64,000 bases of DNA from Heterocephalus glaber (GCF_000247695.1 NW_004624734.1:31155130-31219129); one strand, 5' to 3'; counted from the first letter of the stretch, positions 12,666-25,228 are shown. Notes: generated by a model not told the origin, from the letters alone. Made by a program: numbers and translations.

Positions 12666-12835
12666 AGTTTTGTCACATTACAAAGATGGATCTGTCATTT
12701 ATGTGTTGGGAAAGACTATAGGGTAAATAAGTTTGCAAAGGATGGTGGGGGAAAATCTGGGGTTTTAGTTTGGGTTTTAGTTTTGATTTTAATTTTGGTA
12801 TTTGTTAGACACCTACATACAGATGCTAAATAAGA

Positions 12836-13560
12836 AGTTGGATATGTTAGTATGGGTACAGTATTTCCACACCAGAGACATAGACTGAGATAGCTTTGTA
12901 TTTAAACCATAAAATCAGTGGGATTTAAGCCACAAAATCAGATGAGATCAGTAAAGGAATATAGTGAGTTCCAAGGGCTGAGCCCTGAGGAACCCCAACA
13001 TTTAGAGGTGGGAGGCATAAGAAGCACTCAAGCAATAAGGAGGAACCAGGAAACAAGGTGAAAAGAGAACAGAGAGAAATGAGGAAAGTCACAGAAATTG
13101 AGGAAAATGTTTCATGAAGGACACAGTGATCAACTGTGTCAAATCCTACAGAAAACCCTGGTACATTGAGGACTGAATACCAGTCACGGAAATAACCAGC
13201 TTAAAGGTCATTGTCAATCGTTCAGGGAAGTGGAGGAGACAAAAGCCGGATAGGTGTGAGTTCAAGAGAACAAAGAAGGAAGAGATCGGGAAAAGTTAAG
13301 TGTAGACAGAAGGTTTTGCTGTCAAGGGAAGCAGAGAGATGGTGTAGCAAGAAGAAGATGACAAGTGAGAAATTACAGAACATTGACAACAAGGAAATGA
13401 TGGGGCGGTTAGTGATACAGAAGGTAGGGAAGCAACTGCTATAGTAATGGCCTGAAATAAGTACAAGGAGACAAGATGTGGAACAAAAGTGGAGGTGCAT
13501 GCCTTAGGGAGATCCAATGGCAGCTGACCCACAGTGACAGCACCACTTGGGGAGCTATTT
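12836..13560 (+). repeat. Ancient dispersed repeat, family not assigned
   Basis: Phrases including 'gggctgagccctgaggaacc', 'ccaacatttagaggtggga', 'aggaggaaccaggaaacaag' and 'agtgatcaactgtgtcaaat' belong to an old repeat I have seen in many mammalian loci but cannot name with confidence. A 190-codon minus-strand frame overlapping it has no recognisable domain and is not called. Confidence 0.5.
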
Positions 13561-14297
13561 TGTAGGTTCGGAGATGTAATGGCAGCTGCAGAAATTCTAT
13601 TCCCTTTCTTTATTTTCTGTGAAAGAGGGAGCAAAGCCATGATCTTCGAGTAAGGAAGAACAATGATATGTCGGATGTCTGAGGAAAGAATGAGTGGCTG
13701 GTCTTCTAGAGATACGGTGGGTGTGTGGTCAAGAGAAAGAATAAAACTGTCAGGTAGTGCTTGGGATACATAGGGCCAAGTCTCTGGTGAGAACAGGATG
13801 GTTTCATGAATGCACATCACGGGTGGAATCAGGATATGACTCAGAGATGGACAGATACTTCTAGTCACTGGAAGCCTTCTAGGATGACAATAGCTACATC
13901 ACCAGGCCTAGTCACCTGTTTTGGATTTTGGTTTGTTGGTTAGTTTTCATCATTGTAGTATCTCCCACTTCTGATTGTGTAGCTACTTAGGAGCATTTCA
14001 CATCTGTAAATGAAGAGAAAAGGCAGGCGACAATACTACTCTGAAGAAGCCTTTGCTTTTTACAAGGGCCAGCACACTACTCAAGGGGGACAAATCTGCC
14101 TAGCTCCCCGGTTTTATAAATATAAAGCTTTCTTTACTTTCTAAAACAGCCACACCCATTCTTTTACATATTGTCCGGCTGCTTTTGCACTGTAATGGCA
14201 AAGGTTAGTAAATGCAACAGAAACTCTATAAACCACAAAGCTTAAACTATTTACTATCTGGTCCTTTACATAAAAGGTATGCAGACCTCTGTTAGAG
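13561..14297. other. Unassigned intronic DNA
   Basis: Nothing recognisable on either strand. Confidence 0.4.
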
Positions 14298-14485
14298 CAG
14301 TGGTTCTCCAACTTTAGCATGCATCAGATTCACCCCAAGGGCTCATTAAAGACAGATTGCTGGGTCCCACTCCTAGATTTTCTGATTCAAGAGGTCTAAA
14401 CTGGGGTCCAAGTCTACATTTCTTAATAAATTCCTTAGGTGATACTGATACTGCTGGCCCAGGGTCCTCACTTTGAGAACCAATG
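14298..14485 (+). mobile_element. MER5A (hAT-Charlie) DNA transposon
   Basis: A near full-length match to the MER5A consensus as I know it: starts CAGTGGTTCTCCAACTTTAG, has 'gattgctgggtcccactcct' and 'tgatactgatactgctggcc', and ends 'ctcactttgagaaccaatg'. The ends are inverted copies of each other. The 8-bp target duplication has decayed. Confidence 0.92.
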
Positions 14486-14918
14486 GTTTTGGAAAGCCCT
14501 GAATATGTCAACACTGGTCTATTGTGCTCACATCGTCAGGATCTACTCATGACTGTTGTAAACTTGAGCTTTCCCATTCTAATTTTAGGTTTAAATGCAT
14601 AAACAGATACAAGACATACACTCAAGAAGCTCTAAACAGGCAAGTGACAAGTCAAGGAGAGAAGGAACATAAACCTCATGTTATTCCTAAGTCTCTGGAT
14701 ACTCTAGCCAGGGTTTCCCACAGGTTGCTACACTGACTGAGTTTATGAGCAGCTATGGAAAGGGAAACTTACTTGTTGTCTTTGTTTCAGAAAAACATCA
14801 GGAGTTCCAAACTCAGCAAAATCAGAACAACAAATGTTTCCCACCATTGTCCTAACACTTTCGTTAAAATTGATGCTATCCACAAGCCACATTAGAGCCT
14901 TCTGATACTCAGATATTC

Positions 14919-15116
14919 CAGGGTTGCCAGGTTTAGCAAAAGCACACACACACACATACCAGAATGACTGGTTAATTTACATTTCCAGTAAGCAATAAAT
15001 ATATTTTTATTATAAGTATGTCCCATAAGAAATTTGGGGTATGCTTACACTAAAAAAAATTGTTTGTCTGAAATTCAAATTTAATTAAATTCCCTATATT
15101 TTATCTGGCAGCCCTA
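14919..15116. mobile_element. Palindromic hAT-like MITE, copy 1
   Basis: The left end reads CAGGGTTGCCAGGTTTAGCA and the right end reads TATCTGGCAGCCCTA. Interior arms are also complementary (ATAAGTATGTCCCATAAG against GGGGTATGCTTACAC, with AAATTCAAATTTAA on the right arm). A (CA)n run lies in the left arm. Further copies are at 35600-35755 and 56559-56752. Confidence 0.75.
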
Positions 15117-16316
15117 ACTTTAAGGATCCCCAAAGCATCCAGTTATATTTTGCTCTATTTAATCTTTCTAGGAAGCTAGCAAGAGTACAAAATTCATATA
15201 TATAAGTACACAGAACATTATGTATGGGTGGAAATCCACCATGCTCCTGCCCTCTAGGAGTACCTTCAGTCCAGTCCAAAGGAAAGAGATACAGAAATGA
15301 TTTTTGTTATCCATCAAGCCACCTCTGCAGGTGGAAGTACACAATCAAGATGCCAGAAGCTTTGAAGCCTCACAGAGCTGTGTGTCCTAAATAGATGGCC
15401 TTCAGCTCTCATCTGGGATTTTTTTTTCACCTCTTCCTTCATCGGCAAGGTATCCACCATCAGCGTCTCCACATGCCAGACCCTAACCACCCCTCCTTCA
15501 ACCTTCTAACGTGACACTTCCAATTTTCAAATGAACTGAAAGTGATAGGCTTTTCCAAACTGAGTTTAAACTAAAAACAAACAGGCCTGGATATTTCCTA
15601 GTGAAAGAAGTAAAATCCTGGCTATTTCTCCCAAGCAGAGAGCGGTCAGACACAATGAGGATAAAGACAAATTGCAGCCTGGGCCAGGTCACAACCAGGA
15701 GGAAGAAGGGTACAAGGCTCTTCCACCATCAGAAAAAATGGGAAGGGCCTCTTCCCTGTCTCTCTCTCCTGCCTTGAAAGCAAATGTTATGGCTAGAATT
15801 CTAGAAACCATCTTTTGACCTTGAGAAGCAAGCCACAATTTATGGATGACGGCACAGAAAGATAGAAGAAACTGGGTCCCTGATGATTTTGTGGAGCCAC
15901 CTTACCAGCCCTGGGCTGTCTACATCTGGAATTCCTTTATGTGAATTATGTATAATTATGCCTCAACCATGGTTGAGTATCTGTTAATGGCAGCCAGATA
16001 GCATTTCTAAATGCCACAGGCTCAGGGTATATTAAAATATAAAGAAACACCACAACAAGGGTACCAAAATTGTGGTAAATTTTAAATACACACACTTGAC
16101 AAATGAATGTTTTTTCCGTACACAAAAATAAATTCAATATAATTGTGCTAGTTACTTCTTTCAAGCCTGAACATGGTGACTGTACACGTGGACTTGATTT
16201 GGAAATAACATCTAAAACATTTAAATAGAAATGCAAGATGAAACCACAATGAGCTTACCTATTAAAATACTAAAAATAAATATAAATAAATAAAAAATAA
16301 TAACAATACCCAAAGT
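15117..16316. other. Unassigned intronic DNA
   Basis: No repeat or gene recognised. An A-rich AATA/AAATA run lies at about 16262-16306. Confidence 0.4.
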
Positions 16317-17097
16317 CAGCAAGGATGCAGAGCAACTGAACCCTTCATGCATTGACGATGAGGACCCAAAATGGGATAGTGACTCTGGAAAACTGTTCAG
16401 TAGTTCTTTTCATAAACTTAGACATTCATTCACTTAGTATGTGGCCCAGCAATCCCACCCCAGATACTGACTCAAGAGAAATTAAAACTTGTGTTCATAC
16501 AAAAACCTGTACATGAATGTTTCTGACAACCTTATTCACATTCATCAAAACCTAGACCAAAGTTGGGTGTGGTGAGTCATTCTTGTAATCCCAGCATTCC
16601 AGGAGGTTGAAGGAAGAGGACTGCAGATTCAAGCCCAGTCTAAGCAACTTAGCAACTTAGCAAGACTGTCTCAAAATTAAAAGAAGGGCTGAGGATATAG
16701 CTCAGTCCAATAGGCCTGGGTTCAATCCCCAGTAACCACTCCCCCACAAAACAGAAATGACTCAAATGTCCTTCAAATGGTGAGTACATAAGCCATGATG
16801 TATCTATACCATAGCCTACTACTTAGCAAGACAAAGGAAGAAACTATTGACATGTGCAACATGGATGAATCTCAAATGCATTATAACACAAACTAATTCC
16901 ACTTATGTGGCATTCTTCTGTTGAAAGTAAAACTATAGAGAAAGAAAACAGACTATAGGTTGTCAGGGATTAAGTAGTTTAATTACCAGGAGCAGCACAA
17001 AAGAATTGGGCTGGGAGGAACAGTGATGGAACTGCTCTGTATATAGACTGACGTAGTTATACAACCTAGGGTGTTTGTCAAAACTCACAGACCGAGG
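16317..17097 (+). mobile_element. Old L1 3' end (ORF2 C-terminus and 3' UTR relic), split by a B1
   Basis: Motifs of the L1 ORF2 end are in order: 'cagcaaggatgcagagcaactg', 'gtggcccagcaatcccaccc', 'atgaatgtttctgacaac', 'acatggatgaatctcaaatg' and 'ctgctctgtatatagactg'. The reading frame is broken in many places. The B1-dID at 16562-16750 sits inside it. Confidence 0.85.
16562..16750 (+). mobile_element. B1-dID SINE nested in L1
   Basis: B1 body (gttgggtgtggtgagtcatt, tgtaatcccagcattccagg, agtctaagcaacttagcaac) plus ID part (ggctgaggatatagctcagt, ctgggttcaatccccagtaa). Confidence 0.92.
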
Positions 17098-17183
17098 AGA
17101 TGGGGATGTAGCTCAGTGGTAGGATACTTACCAAACATGTCCCAGGCCCTGGGCTCAATCACAAGCATCACACACAACAAAAA
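17098..17183 (+). mobile_element. ID-type SINE
   Basis: tRNA-derived ID body: 'gagatggggatgtagctcag' (A-box region) and 'ggccctgggctcaatcacaa' (diverged B-box), then an A/C-rich tail. Confidence 0.85.
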
Positions 17184-18189
17184 GTTTAAATGAGTGGGGC
17201 TTTCAGAAAATTGGCCTGGGCTACATGACTCTCCTGGACTGTCCACCTTGGGCCCAGACTGAGAAATTGATCAACCTATTTCATCCCCTCCCTCTACCTC
17301 CAGGCACTGTCTGGATGTCCCTCTGAAATCTAATATACTGGTAGGCAGAGAGAATTCTCCATCCAAACCCTGGACACATTTTAATACCAGCTACTGACTG
17401 GGATTCCCAAAATGCAGAACAATAGCTATATTGTATGCCGCCCCATACCGGTCACTGCACAAACATTAGCCACAAGTTCCATGGTGACTCCCTGCTACTG
17501 GCCTTTGCAGCTGCCCAACTCCTGGGACTTGAGGATGTGCCCAGGGTAACATGGAGTCTGGATACTGTTCAATGTGTCAGTCTCAAATCTATAGCTCATA
17601 ACAAACAGCCTCAGTCCTTAGAAACTCCCCAGTAATCATGCACTCCACAGACCCACTCTGCCTGGCACCCCCAGTTTAAGGCTATCCTTGATGACCTCCC
17701 AGGAAACAGTGTACCCTAAAGTTTTGAATGTCCAGGGTTAATCCCTGAGAGTCAGACCATGGAAAATCCATCTGCTCAGGAGGGGTTCTGACTAGGGGCA
17801 GATTTGACTGGACACCTCCTCAGCATAAACGCAGTCTGTCTCTCGGAACCTTCTGCAGCAGCTAAGCCTGCTTTATTAAAAATGCAGTATCCATGGCTTA
17901 TTGCAACAGGGGCATTTTTGTCAACCAAAAAAAAAAAACCTTCAAACATAAATCATTTAAGCCACCTTCCACATTAGCTGGCATGAAATAAACAGAGCCT
18001 GTCTTGTACGCAGAAAGTGCCAGGGTAGTTTTGCCAACTTCAGGCCTCCTGCCTGGCCATCAAATACTCCACCCTACATGCTCAAAATATAATAAAGATC
18101 TGCACAAAAAGGTTCCTCCCAACTGCTTACTCCACTCACCTGTGCAGGCAACTTGAATCCTGGTGTAATATGCTAGTTTATAAAGCCAT
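17184..18189. other. Unassigned intronic DNA
   Basis: Nothing recognisable apart from a short poly-A (about 17927-17938). Confidence 0.4.
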
Positions 18190-18405
18190 GTGTTATACTG
18201 GAAAATATAAAGACTTTGTAACTAGCCTTGAATTCGAATTCAGACTCTACCAAGGGGCCTTGAGCATCTTTTTAAATTCTCTAAACCTTGGTTTGTTCAT
18301 TCATAGGTGAAAATAATAAACACTCCCCTTTCCAAGACTGCTGAAATAATATAAGAGTCTATGTAAAGCATATAACACAGAACTTGATCCATAAAATATC
18401 TCATT
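18190..18405 (+). mobile_element. MIR SINE
   Basis: MIR order is visible: 'gaattcgaattcagactct', 'taaattctctaaaccttggt', 'tgaaaataataaacactccc', 'atgtaaagcatataacacag'. Confidence 0.7.
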
Positions 18406-19585
18406 ATTAAGACTTTTTTTCCAAGGTTAATTCCCTATATTTGCAGTTGCTCTATATAAACTTAAAACCATAAGCTAACACAGAAAGCAGGGGTATATGA
18501 TCAAATGCTGTAAGGAAATGTCTGCTCCAGGTTAGGAACATGCTTCAAAGGAATGGATGATATGTGAACAGAGGAAATGAAATAGTGTCCCCTTGACTAA
18601 TAATCAAAGAAGTCTCATCATAGAGAGTGTTAAACCTATAAACTTCAGCTCTAGTTTCTCATCTTCATTCACACCCAGTTAGAATTCTATGTGGCCCAGA
18701 GATCAATGAAAAACAAATTAAATGGCCAATGTCCATAAGAATACAGACTTTTTAGTGTTTCAATTGCTCCTACCTCCTAGGGTGCCCTTGGAAAATGCCC
18801 TGATATTTTCTGGAAACTCCTTTTGTACAGCATAATTTAAAATCCAAAATCCATTTCCCAATGGAAAATAACTTCTCAAAAACAAGAAACTGAACATTCA
18901 TTCAAGATATGGACACAGTTCTGAAAAGCTTTTACATAAATCCTTGCCAGAAGTCTTGCTTCCTTGATGCTACTCTCTGAGCTGAGAACTGTCTCCCGCC
19001 CTGGCCAAACTTTCCACCTAAATACCGCAGCACTGGATGGTCTCCACCTGTAAAATCAGAATGAAGTCTCTCAGAGGAAATGCATTTGCTTAAAGAAGGT
19101 TACCACAAATAGGGAAGGGCTTGGCCAAGTTCCTGCTATCAGATGCAGTGTGCTACATGTTCAGATCTTAAGGCACTATTTCACACACCAAGATAAAATA
19201 ACAGCATGTGGCATAAACATGCACTGTGATTTGGGGACACTGGAAACACATTTATGATGAGAGGCCGGTCGGTGTGATTAACAACAGATAATTATTCAGC
19301 ACTTAATACAGTAGAGGATAGAGACTTAAGAAACATCACTGTCTTCTGAGTTCTTTTGAGGTAGTTGGAAATATGAGGCTCCTGTCCCCAAGGAGTGGCC
19401 TAGTGGGCCTAGTGGGCAAAGAGATAAATGTACAGTGAACAACCTAGCCATCACCACAGAGGGGTTTAGCAAGGGGCACAAAGTGCTGGGCAGCCAGAGA
19501 GGAAGGAAGGGAGGGAGGATTTCAAAATAAGAATTGGAAAAGTAGAATTCTCCCAAATAAATTTCCCAAACACACATACATGTTT

Positions 19586-19586
<1 letters not shown>
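18406..19586. other. Unassigned intronic DNA
   Basis: No repeat family or gene recognised on either strand. Confidence 0.4.

Positions 19587-19628
<42 letters not shown>
19587..19628. repeat. (CA)n microsatellite
   Basis: An uninterrupted CA run of about 42 bp. Val/Cys repeat frames on the minus strand are artefacts. Confidence 0.97.
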
Positions 19629-19630
<2 letters not shown>

Positions 19631-20423
19631 ACTTAAGGTTAAAAGAGAGAAAACAACAACAGAAAAACAACTGCCCTGTATTATTTTAAGCCCAGCCTTC
19701 CCCAAATTCTAATTGCACCTGAAGAGGTTACCACAGTAAGCCAGAACTGTTCCTTCCTCCAGCCTCCAACACTAATAGGAAGAACTGTCCGAGGGCACCA
19801 GAAGGCCAGCCTGGCACCTGCAGAACCCAAGGCACCATCAGAATGAGAAACACGTCCAAGATACATATATTTTTCAAAAACAGACCAGAGGCCAGATGAG
19901 GAGGGCACAGAGTATGCTCAGGCCCAGGCCTTCCCAGGCCTGGCTGGCAGATCCTCAAGAGTCAAGCCATGTCCCTTCCTTTCCCTTGTCTAAAATAGCC
20001 TATCTGTGGCCAGAGACTGCCCACATTCCCACTGCCCTGTAGAGCAACAGCCACCATGACAGCACAATGTGACCTCATCAAAGGCTGTGAAACATCAGGA
20101 AAGGGACAGCCATGGGCTCCCCTACCTGGAGACAGATACTATTGAGCAAATATGCAGATTCAGTGGTTGCTTTGGTTTTACTGATTCAGTTTGCTCACAC
20201 AAGAAATGCATGTTCCTTTTTAACAAGGAAAATGAAAATTTACATCATACAACCACCCACAGAAAACCATTAATGTTTTGGTGTACTCTTTTCCTGCATA
20301 TTTGTCATTTACAAATTAGGATTCTATAATATAATGCATCCTTTACAAACTTTTTCCATGTGAAAAACACAACTCATTTTTATAGATTCCATGCCATAAA
20401 TCTGTGTCATAACACATTCACCT

Positions 20424-20772
20424 ATTGCTATGGTCTAAAAGTTTCTGTCCCTCCCTAATTCATACATTGAAATCCCACCCGTTAGGTGATAGTATCAGAA
20501 GGTAGGACTTTTGGGACGTGATTAGGTCATGGGGCAGTACCCTCCTGAATGGGATTAATGCCCTTACAAAAGAGGCCAAAGAGAGACCCTTCGTGCCTTC
20601 TGCCATGGGAGGCTAGAGTGAGATGAGGCTAGCATGAGGAATGAGGACTTTGATAGATGCTGAAACTGCTAGCATCTCGATCTCGGATTTCTCAGTCTCC
20701 AGAATTATGGAAACCAATTTCTCTCGTTCAGAAGCAACCTATTCTATGGTATTTTGTTCCAGCTCCCGGAAA
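20424..20772 (+). mobile_element. MLT1-type MaLR LTR
   Basis: Conserved MLT1 features in order: 'ctatggtctaaaagtttctg', 'cattgaaatcccacccgtta', 'gggacgtgattaggtcatgg', 'gggattaatgcccttacaaa', 'gatctcggatttctcagtct', 'tctatggtattttgttcc'. The preceding 200 bp resembles an old LINE but is too diverged to assign. Confidence 0.85.
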
Positions 20773-21249
20773 GTTCTAAAGTACCTACTATACTTAGGTT
20801 CATTCTTAACACTCGGTAGTGTACGCTGAACATCACTCGGGCAGTAAGTTTGTTTACATACTATCAGCAGGTGTCATTTCAACCACTCAATTCTTGGATT
20901 GAATAAATATGATAAAATTGTCATTTTTATATTTCCTGTTATATTATAAAAATTAACCCCAAAAATCCAATTTTTGATCATCCTGGATTTAAATAATTGG
21001 ACAGGTAAGTGGTTAATTCTTTATTTTCTACATTATCCACCCCTATTTTTCTGAATGTTACTAAATGAAAAGGACACTGCCCTTAGAGGCAAGAAACAGC
21101 AGTCACCTTAAATTCTGGGACCTTGCCTTTGTCTTCTATACCCTTGGTTAATTATAAAGTAAAATAGAATTTGAAAGACTACTCTGTGTAGCTCTACAGA
21201 GAGAATAGAACAAAGGGGTAGAAGCTTCAGCAAGGCAGAATGACATTTA

Positions 21250-21606
21250 CAGTGGACCCTTGACTTATAAACTCAATTTGTTCCCAAGAACTGGTTGTAA
21301 CTTAAGTTGGTCAACTGCCTTCAGAGTCTCTCTCCTGTATAATTTTAGGCCACAGTTTCTTCCAGGTAGATCTCAGTGTACTTAGAGAGACATTGCCCTA
21401 GGATTTCTCAAACCCACACAGGAAAGGATGTTGTAATGTTCCTTCCAGAACTCTTTAAGGGTTAAATCTGTATCTGAGAACATCTAGAAGCACTAGCAGC
21501 TGGCATTTGGGTCGAATTCAAGACTTTGTTCATAAGTTAAACTGAAATTCCAGTCGTAACCCAAGTAGTTTGTATGTTAGGCCAGTCATAACTCAAGGGT
21601 CCACTG
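21250..21606. mobile_element. Mariner-superfamily MITE with intact ends and TA duplication
   Basis: Left end CAGTGGACCCTTGACTTATAA and right end CATAACTCAAGGGTCCACTG are inverted copies, 14 of the outer 14 bases matching. TA dinucleotides flank both sides (21248-21249 and 21607-21608). About 357 bp long with no transposase frame, so non-autonomous. The family name is not certain. Confidence 0.85.
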
Positions 21607-22337
21607 TAATAGAAAGGCTAATCACTTGTATTTAGTCAAGAAAATAAGAAGTTAGATTACAAGAAAAATTATTTCTTCATCAGAGTAGAGGCAAGGAGAT
21701 GGCACCTAAGACTCCTTTTATCAGTAGACAGTGACGCTAACTCTTGCTAACAAGGCAATCATATAACTCCTCAATGATATGACATTAAATGGAGCTGTAC
21801 TGCTTCCTGTGGTTGTCAACCCCTAGATTCTAAAGCACAGCTGGCTCCAGAAAGCCTCTCATGAAAGCCACCAGAAGTATAAGCAACTGTGGCTCCCAGT
21901 TGCAGAAGTGACCTTCTTACCACCTATTAAATCTCTTTCCTTTTTCAACAGAGGTGGTTCAGAATCATTTCTTCATAAGTATAGTTGTTTTTATCTAATT
22001 CCTCTTACTTCCTTCAGGACATCCCTCCAATCATTACTATTTCTTTCAATCTTTTCTCAAATCTTTCCCTACCATCTTTTAAAGAAAACTCTTTAAGCTT
22101 CATCTCCATCGATTTCCCCCCATTTCTGTTCAAGGTTTCATGATCAAGCTTATTGAAAAAGTAGCCCATAGTCTGTTTCCTCTTCTGTCCTTCATGGTAA
22201 TCTGACTTTAGCTTTCACAATGCCCCTGAAGGTGCTTCTGTTGAAGTTGCTAATGGTTTCCTGGTAGTCAAATCCAGTGGATACCTTTTAGGTGTTAGCT
22301 GTCTTGACCTCCTCAAGGCTTCCCCTCTCTTTGTTCT

Positions 22338-22680
22338 GGTTATCTATTTGTGTACCAAATTGCCTCAAACTTTAGCACTTAAAGCAACTTTTTTATAATG
22401 CTCACAGATTCAGTAATCAGGAATTCAGAAAGCACACGGAGGGGTGATTGTCTCTGCTGCACAGAGGACTCACGGGCTGGAGGTGAATTTACATCTGGAG
22501 GTGGCAATCTCCTGCTAGTGTCTCACTCACACTTGACAGTTGATCCTGGCTGTCACTGGAAACTCAGCTGGGGATGTTGGCCAAAACACCTCCACATAGC
22601 TTCTCCCTGTAGCCTGAGTTCCTCAAATCATGGCGGCCTCAGATTTTTCCATGGCTCAGGGCTCCAAAGGTGAATACACT
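22338..22680 (-). mobile_element. Old LTR-like repeat (MLT1-like), low certainty
   Basis: The left edge 'ggttatctatttgtgtaccaaattgcctcaaactttagca' matches a familiar mammalian LTR family read in reverse. The rest is diverged. The right part carries one arm of the inverted repeat described separately. Confidence 0.45.
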
Positions 22681-22779
22681 AGGAGAACCAGTGAAAGTGG
22701 TATTCTCTTCTATTATCTACACTTAAAAGTCACTGAATCACCTCCACTGGAGTGTTCAGCCATGGAAAAATCTGAGGCC
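22635..22779. repeat. Perfect 22-bp inverted repeat
   Basis: The arm at 22635-22656 (beginning GGCCTCAGATTTTTCC) is the exact reverse complement of 22758-22779 (beginning AGCCATGGAAAAATCTG). The spacer is 101 bp. No known repeat explains it. A transcript from either strand could fold into a long hairpin. Confidence 0.85.
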
Positions 22780-24867
22780 AAGTGTTAAATCCCATAAATG
22801 ACCAGTAACAAAAGAATTGTTGAATGGTTTCTCCTTGAAGCATGTGCTAAAAAAATCCATACATTTTTGGAAATAGGGGCATTATCATTCAGACAAATTA
22901 CACAGTCATGAACAAGAAATGGATTTCACCAACAAGAAAACTCCCATACATACAGACACTTGACACATTAAACTCTACATCAAGGCAGTTGGTTTCACGC
23001 AGAGGTGGAAAGAAGGTCTCCAAAAGTATATTTTTTGTAATCTTTAGTTTATTATATAAACGTATCAGTCAGAACTCTCTCTGTGTTGCAAATGACAGAA
23101 AATAAAACCAAACTGACATAAACCAAAAAAAGGGAATGATATTAGCTATTTTTAAATGTCTAGCAAACTAAAACTTAGAAGCTTAAAATGACAACTCTGA
23201 TTCTGAGGACTGGCTACACAGTTCATCAGCTTTTCCCACCTGAGCTCCACAGCAGCTACACTCAGCTGAAAGGTCAAGGAGGCCGGAAATCCAAGATGGC
23301 CTCACAGATGTCTGAGCAGCAACTAGAGGACTGCAATTCTCCTCCACATGGCCTCTCTTCATCCCACAGCTTAGGCTGACTTTCTTACATGTTAATCTCA
23401 GGGCAGAGATCCAAGAGGGTGAAGCCAGAAGCCAAAAGACCCCTTGAGACCTTGTCTCTATCACTCATACAATGTGACTCTCACCACCTGCTGTAAGTCA
23501 AAAGTTACAAAGCTCACCCAGATTCAGAGGTGATGAAATAGACACCACCTCTTAATGAAAGGAGCCACAATTTCATTAAATATGTGGCCACATTTCATTT
23601 ATCATAGGAAGTTATTCACTCATATAAGTGGGCGATTCATGAGAGCTTTAAGCATAGCTGCATCCAGGTGCTCATAATACATTACCAGGAACCTAGCTCT
23701 TTCTTTTCTTGGCTTTGTTTTGTTATCTTGGCTTTATTCCAAGGAATAACTCTCCTTCATAGTGACAAAATAAGGACAAACCACTCCAGGCCTATCTCTT
23801 CGGAGTGGGCCAACCTTATGGTTTCTACTTTCCTAACAGTTACAATGAAAAGGCCCAAAATTAAGTCTATTAGTCCAGCTTAGGTCACATGACCATGCCT
23901 GGCCAGGGGAGAGCATATAATGATGACTTAACCTGGGTCATACACTCATCCTAAAATTGGGATGTAGAATCAATCCACTTAAGTTATAGGTATTAAAGTG
24001 GGAGGGAGGGGAGTACCCTAAAGAAAAGTAGAGTATCTCCAGAAAAGAAATAATGGATGCTACACAGGGCAAAACAACAGATGTTTCCTACAATAGGCTT
24101 CTCAAGATAGTGACAGGAAGAAAAGCCACCACAGAATGCAATGAATTTCTCTCTCCTAATGCATCATGCAACTCTTCCAGCTGACAAGTCCCAGTTGCCC
24201 AGCAGGGTGGTGTGTGCACCACTGAATAGCTTGTTATGTGTTTGCAAAACAAAGACATAAAACAAAGCCTTTTGCAACATGCATTTGCACAATTCTTCAG
24301 TCTAGCAAAAGATGTCCTTCCTCAGACATTTGTCAAATTGCTCCCTAAGATGCCCCACCCTAATAGGAATCCGAATGCTTTGTCTTTTAATTTAGTGGTT
24401 GTCCTGGATCAGATGCAAGAACAACTTCCTCTTTGCCTCCCACAGCTCCATCACAGGATAACTCATAAAGTCTTGAAAGTGACTGGGCAAAAACAACTTA
24501 AAGGCTGAGGGAGTACAGTGGAGATCTGGGCCACTAGCGATTCCCAGACCACCTAGATGGTTGCATCCCCAAGAACATTTACAGCATAATCTGCAGAAAT
24601 TAGGCAAAACAAATAAATGAATGATTAAGTCACAACAAATAAGTGAATGAATGAGTCATAGAATGAATAAATGAATGAGAGAATGAACCAAAATGATCCT
24701 CATAATTAGACCTGTACTTTAGCTCCAAAGCCCTCGGGTTGTGAGCAGAAATTGTGAATGGAGTTAATGCACCTAAGCTATCCAACCAGTCCAAGTCTTT
24801 GTAACCTCTTGAGTTATTACTAATTCATACTGTAGCACTTCTCTTTGGGTCTGGGTCTGCTATACTT
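22780..24867. other. Unassigned intronic DNA, possibly old LTR-derived in part
   Basis: About 23060-23960 loosely resembles a diverged mammalian repeat ('tcagtcagaactctct', 'gctgcatccaggtgctca', 'ttaggtcacatgaccatgcc'), not named. An AATGAATG-type short tandem run lies at about 24610-24690. Confidence 0.35.
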
Positions 24868-25228
24868 TGGTTGTTGTATGTCCCCTCAAAGACCTATGTG
24901 TTAAAAGCCTTGGTCCCCAGGGTGGCACTATTGGGAAGTGGTAGAACCTTTAGTGGGAGGTCCTTAGGTCACTGGGGGCCTTTAAAGGAGATGTGGGACA
25001 CTGGCCCTTCCTTTTCTTCTTTTGTTTCCTGGCCTTGAAGTGAGCAGTTTGTTCTGCCAGATGCTCCCCACCATTGCCATTTAACTCCTCTCCAGAGATC
25101 CAAAGCAACTAAGTCTGCCTAATCATGGACTAGGACCTCTAAAACCATGAGCCAAAATTAATCTTTTTTTTTCATGAGATGGTTATCCCAGGTACTTTGA
25201 TACAGTGATGGAAAGCTGACTAATACAG
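24868..25228 (+). mobile_element. Rodent MaLR LTR (MT/ORR1-like)
   Basis: It has the MaLR arrangement: 'ttgttgtatgtcccctcaaa', 'gggaagtggtagaaccttta', 'aaaccatgagccaaaattaa', then 'atggaaagctgactaatac' at the 3' end. Confidence 0.75.

Noticed and set aside
13296..13868. 190-codon minus-strand open frame
   Set aside because: It overlaps an ancient repeat. No domain, no splice sites and no expected composition for a gene.
19326..19705. Val/Cys repeat frames
   Set aside because: Translations of the (CA)n microsatellite.
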